A DNA stretch of 64,000 bases from Cryobacterium sp. PH31-AA6 (GTDB taxonomy: Bacteria > Actinomycetota > Actinomycetes > Actinomycetales > Microbacteriaceae), in the NCBI RefSeq assembly GCF_030063195.1, contig NZ_JASISS010000003.1:146580-210579 (forward strand), in the 5' to 3' direction. Below the pieces are notes generated by a model. That model made no database searches. It had not been told where the DNA came from and was given only the letters and a program-made list of their open reading frames with translations. This document shows positions 62,050 through 64,000 of the stretch, in pieces. The translations under genes were made by a program, and so were the position numbers. Position 1 is the stretch's first letter, and every line of letters begins with the position of its first letter.

Positions 62050-63051
62050 ATGCTCGGAGAAATGTGGCTGCCCGGTGTGCTCGTCGCGGTCGGCGCCGCC
62101 CTCCTGTCCGGGCTCATCCACGCCGCACAGCCCGCGTTTCCGCTGCTTACGGTCGCGGTGGTGCTCGGCATCATCGCCGGGCAGCTCCCGTTTCTGCGCC
62201 GGGCCCTGGCCGGCATCCTCGCCCCGGGCCTCTCCGTCGCCGCCACCCGGATCATGCGGCTCGGCATCGTGCTGCTCGGGCTCAAGCTCAGCCTGATCGA
62301 CATTCTCGGACTCGGTTGGCTGACGATCGTGACCACCGTCGGGATCGTGCTGCTCACCTTCGTCGGCACCCTGTGGCTCGGCCGCAGGTTCGGCTTGCCG
62401 GGGAACCAGCCGCTGTTGATCGCGACCGGGTTCTCCATCTGCGGTGCCTCCGCGATCGGCGCGATGAGCGGTGTGGTCAAGGCGAAGGATGAGGAAACGG
62501 CGACCCCGATCGCCCTGGTCACGCTCTGCGGCACGCTGGCCATCGCCGTGCTGCCGCTGCTCTGGCATCCGCTCGGCCTGACCGATCTGCAGTTCGGGCA
62601 CTGGGTCGGGGCCGGCGTGCACGACGTGGGGCAGGTCGTCGCGACCGCCCAGGTTGCCGGGTCGGGTGCGCTGGCGGTGGCGGTCGTCGTGAAGCTGACC
62701 CGGGTGCTGATGCTCGCCCCGATCGTGGCGACCGTCGCGGTCCGCGAGCGGCGTCGTGACGCGCGCGGCCCGGCGACGGATCTGCCGACCGCCCGCCCGC
62801 CGATCCTGCCCCTGTTCGTGGCCGGTTTCCTCGCCGCGGTGCTGCTGCGCACATTCGTGCCGCTCCCGGACGCGCTGCTCACCGGGGCGGACACCCTGCA
62901 AACCTACCTGCTCGCGACCGCCCTGTTCGGCCTCGGTGCGGCGGTCAATCTGGGCACGATTGTGCGCACCGGCAGCCGGGCCCTCTCCGTGGGCCTGCTC
63001 TCCTGGACCCTGATTGCGGCGCTGGCGTTCGGCGCCGTGCAGCTCGGCTGA
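62050..63051 (+). CDS. YeiH/UPF0324 family membrane protein (putative sulfate/anion exporter)
   Basis: 333-residue protein with about ten helices. Family signatures: PLLTVAVVLGIIAGQL, MRLGIVLLGLKLSLIDILGLG, ATGFSICGASAIGAMSGVVKAKDEE and HWVGAGVHDVGQVVATAQVAG. The family is annotated as a putative sulfate exporter; direct evidence is thin. ATG 62050 is used, ATG 62062 is possible. The longer upstream frame is terminator sequence. Confidence 0.88.
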   Translation: MLGEMWLPGVLVAVGAALLSGLIHAAQPAFPLLTVAVVLGIIAGQLPFLRRALAGILAPGLSVAATRIMRLGIVLLGLKLSLIDILGLGWLTIVTTVGIVLLTFVGTLWLGRRFGLPGNQPLLIATGFSICGASAIGAMSGVVKAKDEETATPIALVTLCGTLAIAVLPLLWHPLGLTDLQFGHWVGAGVHDVGQVVATAQVAGSGALAVAVVVKLTRVLMLAPIVATVAVRERRRDARGPATDLPTARPPILPLFVAGFLAAVLLRTFVPLPDALLTGADTLQTYLLATALFGLGAAVNLGTIVRTGSRALSVGLLSWTLIAALAFGAVQLG

Positions 63052-63182
63052 CCCCGCCATCCCCTCCACCGGCCCGGCCGCCCGGCCGGCGCGCTGCGCT
63101 ACCCCTATCGGGTCAGGCCGCGCCGCTTTCCGCAGGGCGCGCCCGCGCCCGCGGTCGCGGGCCGCGGATACGGGCGCGGTCG

Positions 63183-63238
63183 CGGCGAGTCGGCGAGTCG
63201 GCGAGTCGGCGAGTCGGCGAGTCGGCGAGTCGGCGAGT
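63183..63238. repeat. Seven tandem copies of an 8-bp unit
   Basis: CGGCGAGT repeats exactly seven times (63183-63238) in the 205-base gap between two convergent genes. Eight bases is not a multiple of three, consistent with a non-coding place. Confidence 0.95.
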
Positions 63239-63256
63239 CGGCGCCGGATGCGCACC

Positions 63257-64000
63257 CTACCGCCGGGCGAGCCAGCCGCCCGCCGCGGGGTTCGGCCCAC
63301 GGTTCAGGGCGAACAGGGGCGGGGCGGCGGCGGCGTCCGTGGCCAGGTCGGCGAGGATCCGGCCGACCGCCGGCGTGAATTTGAATCCGTGCCCGCTGAA
63401 TCCGGCGCCGACGGACACCGGGCCGACCCGGTCGAGCACGAAGTCCTCGTCGGCCGTGGTCGTGTAGGTGCAGCTGACCGGTTCGCAGGCATCGGGATCG
63501 GCGCCGGGGAGCCACTCCCGCACGTACCGTTGCAGGGCCGCGAGTTGTACCGGTTCCGGCAGGAAGCTGCGCGCATCGGGGTCGGTGATCGCGCCCACCC
63601 CGTGCCAGCCCGCCTTGACGCCCTGGCCGGGCGTGTACATGCCGTAGATCGGTGAGTACCAGTAGCCGTAGCGCGGATCGGCCGGGTCGAAGGCGTGGTT
63701 GAACCCGGGCCAGTCGGTGCCGGCGGCGAGAGCGGCATCCGCAGACGGGTCACGGAGCGCGAAGTGCGCCGGCTGTTCCTGGGTGACGCGGAGCCGCGGC
63801 ACCGGGATGACACCCGACAGCAGCGAGCTCGTCCAGGCGCCGACGGTCACGACGGCACGGCGGGCCTCGATCGTGTCGGATTCGGTGACCACGCGCACCC
63901 GGTCGTCCCCGAGCACCAAGAGACGCAGGGCCCGCGTGCCGTGCCTGATCACCGCGCCGGCGGCGGCCGCCGGAACGCGGACGCCGCGGTGAGCGCCCAG
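63257..64000 (-). CDS. Monomeric sarcosine oxidase-like FAD oxidoreductase, N-terminus beyond window
   Basis: C-terminal 247 residues of a DAO-family flavoprotein; the frame stays open to base 64000, so the FAD Rossmann N-terminus is missing. The motif SCTYTTTADEDFVLDR holds the cysteine that attaches FAD covalently in monomeric sarcosine oxidase, and GAGFSGHGFKFTPAVGRILADL is the second FAD contact. It oxidises N-methylated amino acids such as sarcosine, producing H2O2; exact substrate unknown. Confidence 0.88.
   Translation of the reverse strand: MGAHRGVRVPAAAAGAVIRHGTRALRLLVLGDDRVRVVTESDTIEARRAVVTVGAWTSSLLSGVIPVPRLRVTQEQPAHFALRDPSADAALAAGTDWPGFNHAFDPADPRYGYWYSPIYGMYTPGQGVKAGWHGVGAITDPDARSFLPEPVQLAALQRYVREWLPGADPDACEPVSCTYTTTADEDFVLDRVGPVSVGAGFSGHGFKFTPAVGRILADLATDAAAAPPLFALNRGPNPAAGGWLARR

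Noticed and set aside
61804..63300. Long minus-strand open frame of about 500 codons
   Set aside because: It is antisense to the desaturase end and the YeiH-like gene; its translation is charged low-complexity sequence typical of G+C-rich shadow frames.

Overview
The window is a high-G+C, densely coded chromosomal segment with many GTG starts and many 4-base ATGA/GTGA stop-start overlaps. Its core gene order (enolase, FtsB/DivIC-like protein, DUF501, subtilase, NDH-2; mfd, pth, L25; prs, glmU, tRNA-Gln; metG, tatD, rsmA, ispE; rsmI next to a protein mannosyltransferase) points to an actinobacterium, most likely Microbacteriaceae. I see no phage, insertion sequence, integrase or CRISPR array, so this is core chromosome with some accessory operons.

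Layout. 1-5.1 kb: a leftward four-gene ABC importer (lipoprotein, two permeases, ATPase) followed by an AI-2E-type permease cut by the left edge. 5.3-9.7 kb: a YcaQ-type DNA glycosylase, lemA-htpX, and an ABC-2 exporter. 9.8-13.8 kb: a translationally coupled three-gene operon (Dsd1-type PLP enzyme, covalent-FAD aldonolactone oxidase, and a family 1 glycosidase that lacks both catalytic glutamates), divergent from a large Ig-like membrane protein. 16-20 kb: a NarL-type two-component system divergent from an HrtBA-like exporter, the arrangement of the corynebacterial heme-responsive ChrSA/HrtBA system. 20-25 kb: Ppx/GppA, a LigT-like protein, and the acetoin module alsSD with a divergent LysR regulator over a perfect 16-bp palindrome. 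25-32 kb: an unusual short tRNA with a UAA anticodon, NDH-2, mycosin-like protease, DUF501, FtsB-like protein, enolase with a strong terminator, and hisS. 32-46 kb: ferritin, a second ABC-2 exporter, mazG, mfd, pth, L25/Ctc, gnd, two small genes, prs, glmU and tRNA-Gln. 46-61 kb: MarR regulator, CYTH-CHAD protein, metNIQ, ABC-F protein, ispE, rsmA, tatD, metG, rsmI and a protein mannosyltransferase. 60.8-64 kb: fatty acid desaturase, YeiH-like exporter, and a sarcosine-oxidase-like protein cut by the right edge.

The observations most worth following are: the GH1 pseudoenzyme and its coupled operon; in-frame 18-bp tandem repeats at the 5' ends of the neighbouring tatD and rsmA genes, the latter seemingly grown from a dispersed palindromic repeat; the class-I-shaped UAA tRNA together with sparse TTA codons; and the candidate operators in front of hrtB and alsR. 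None of these is proven; each rests on reading the sequence by eye plus general family knowledge.
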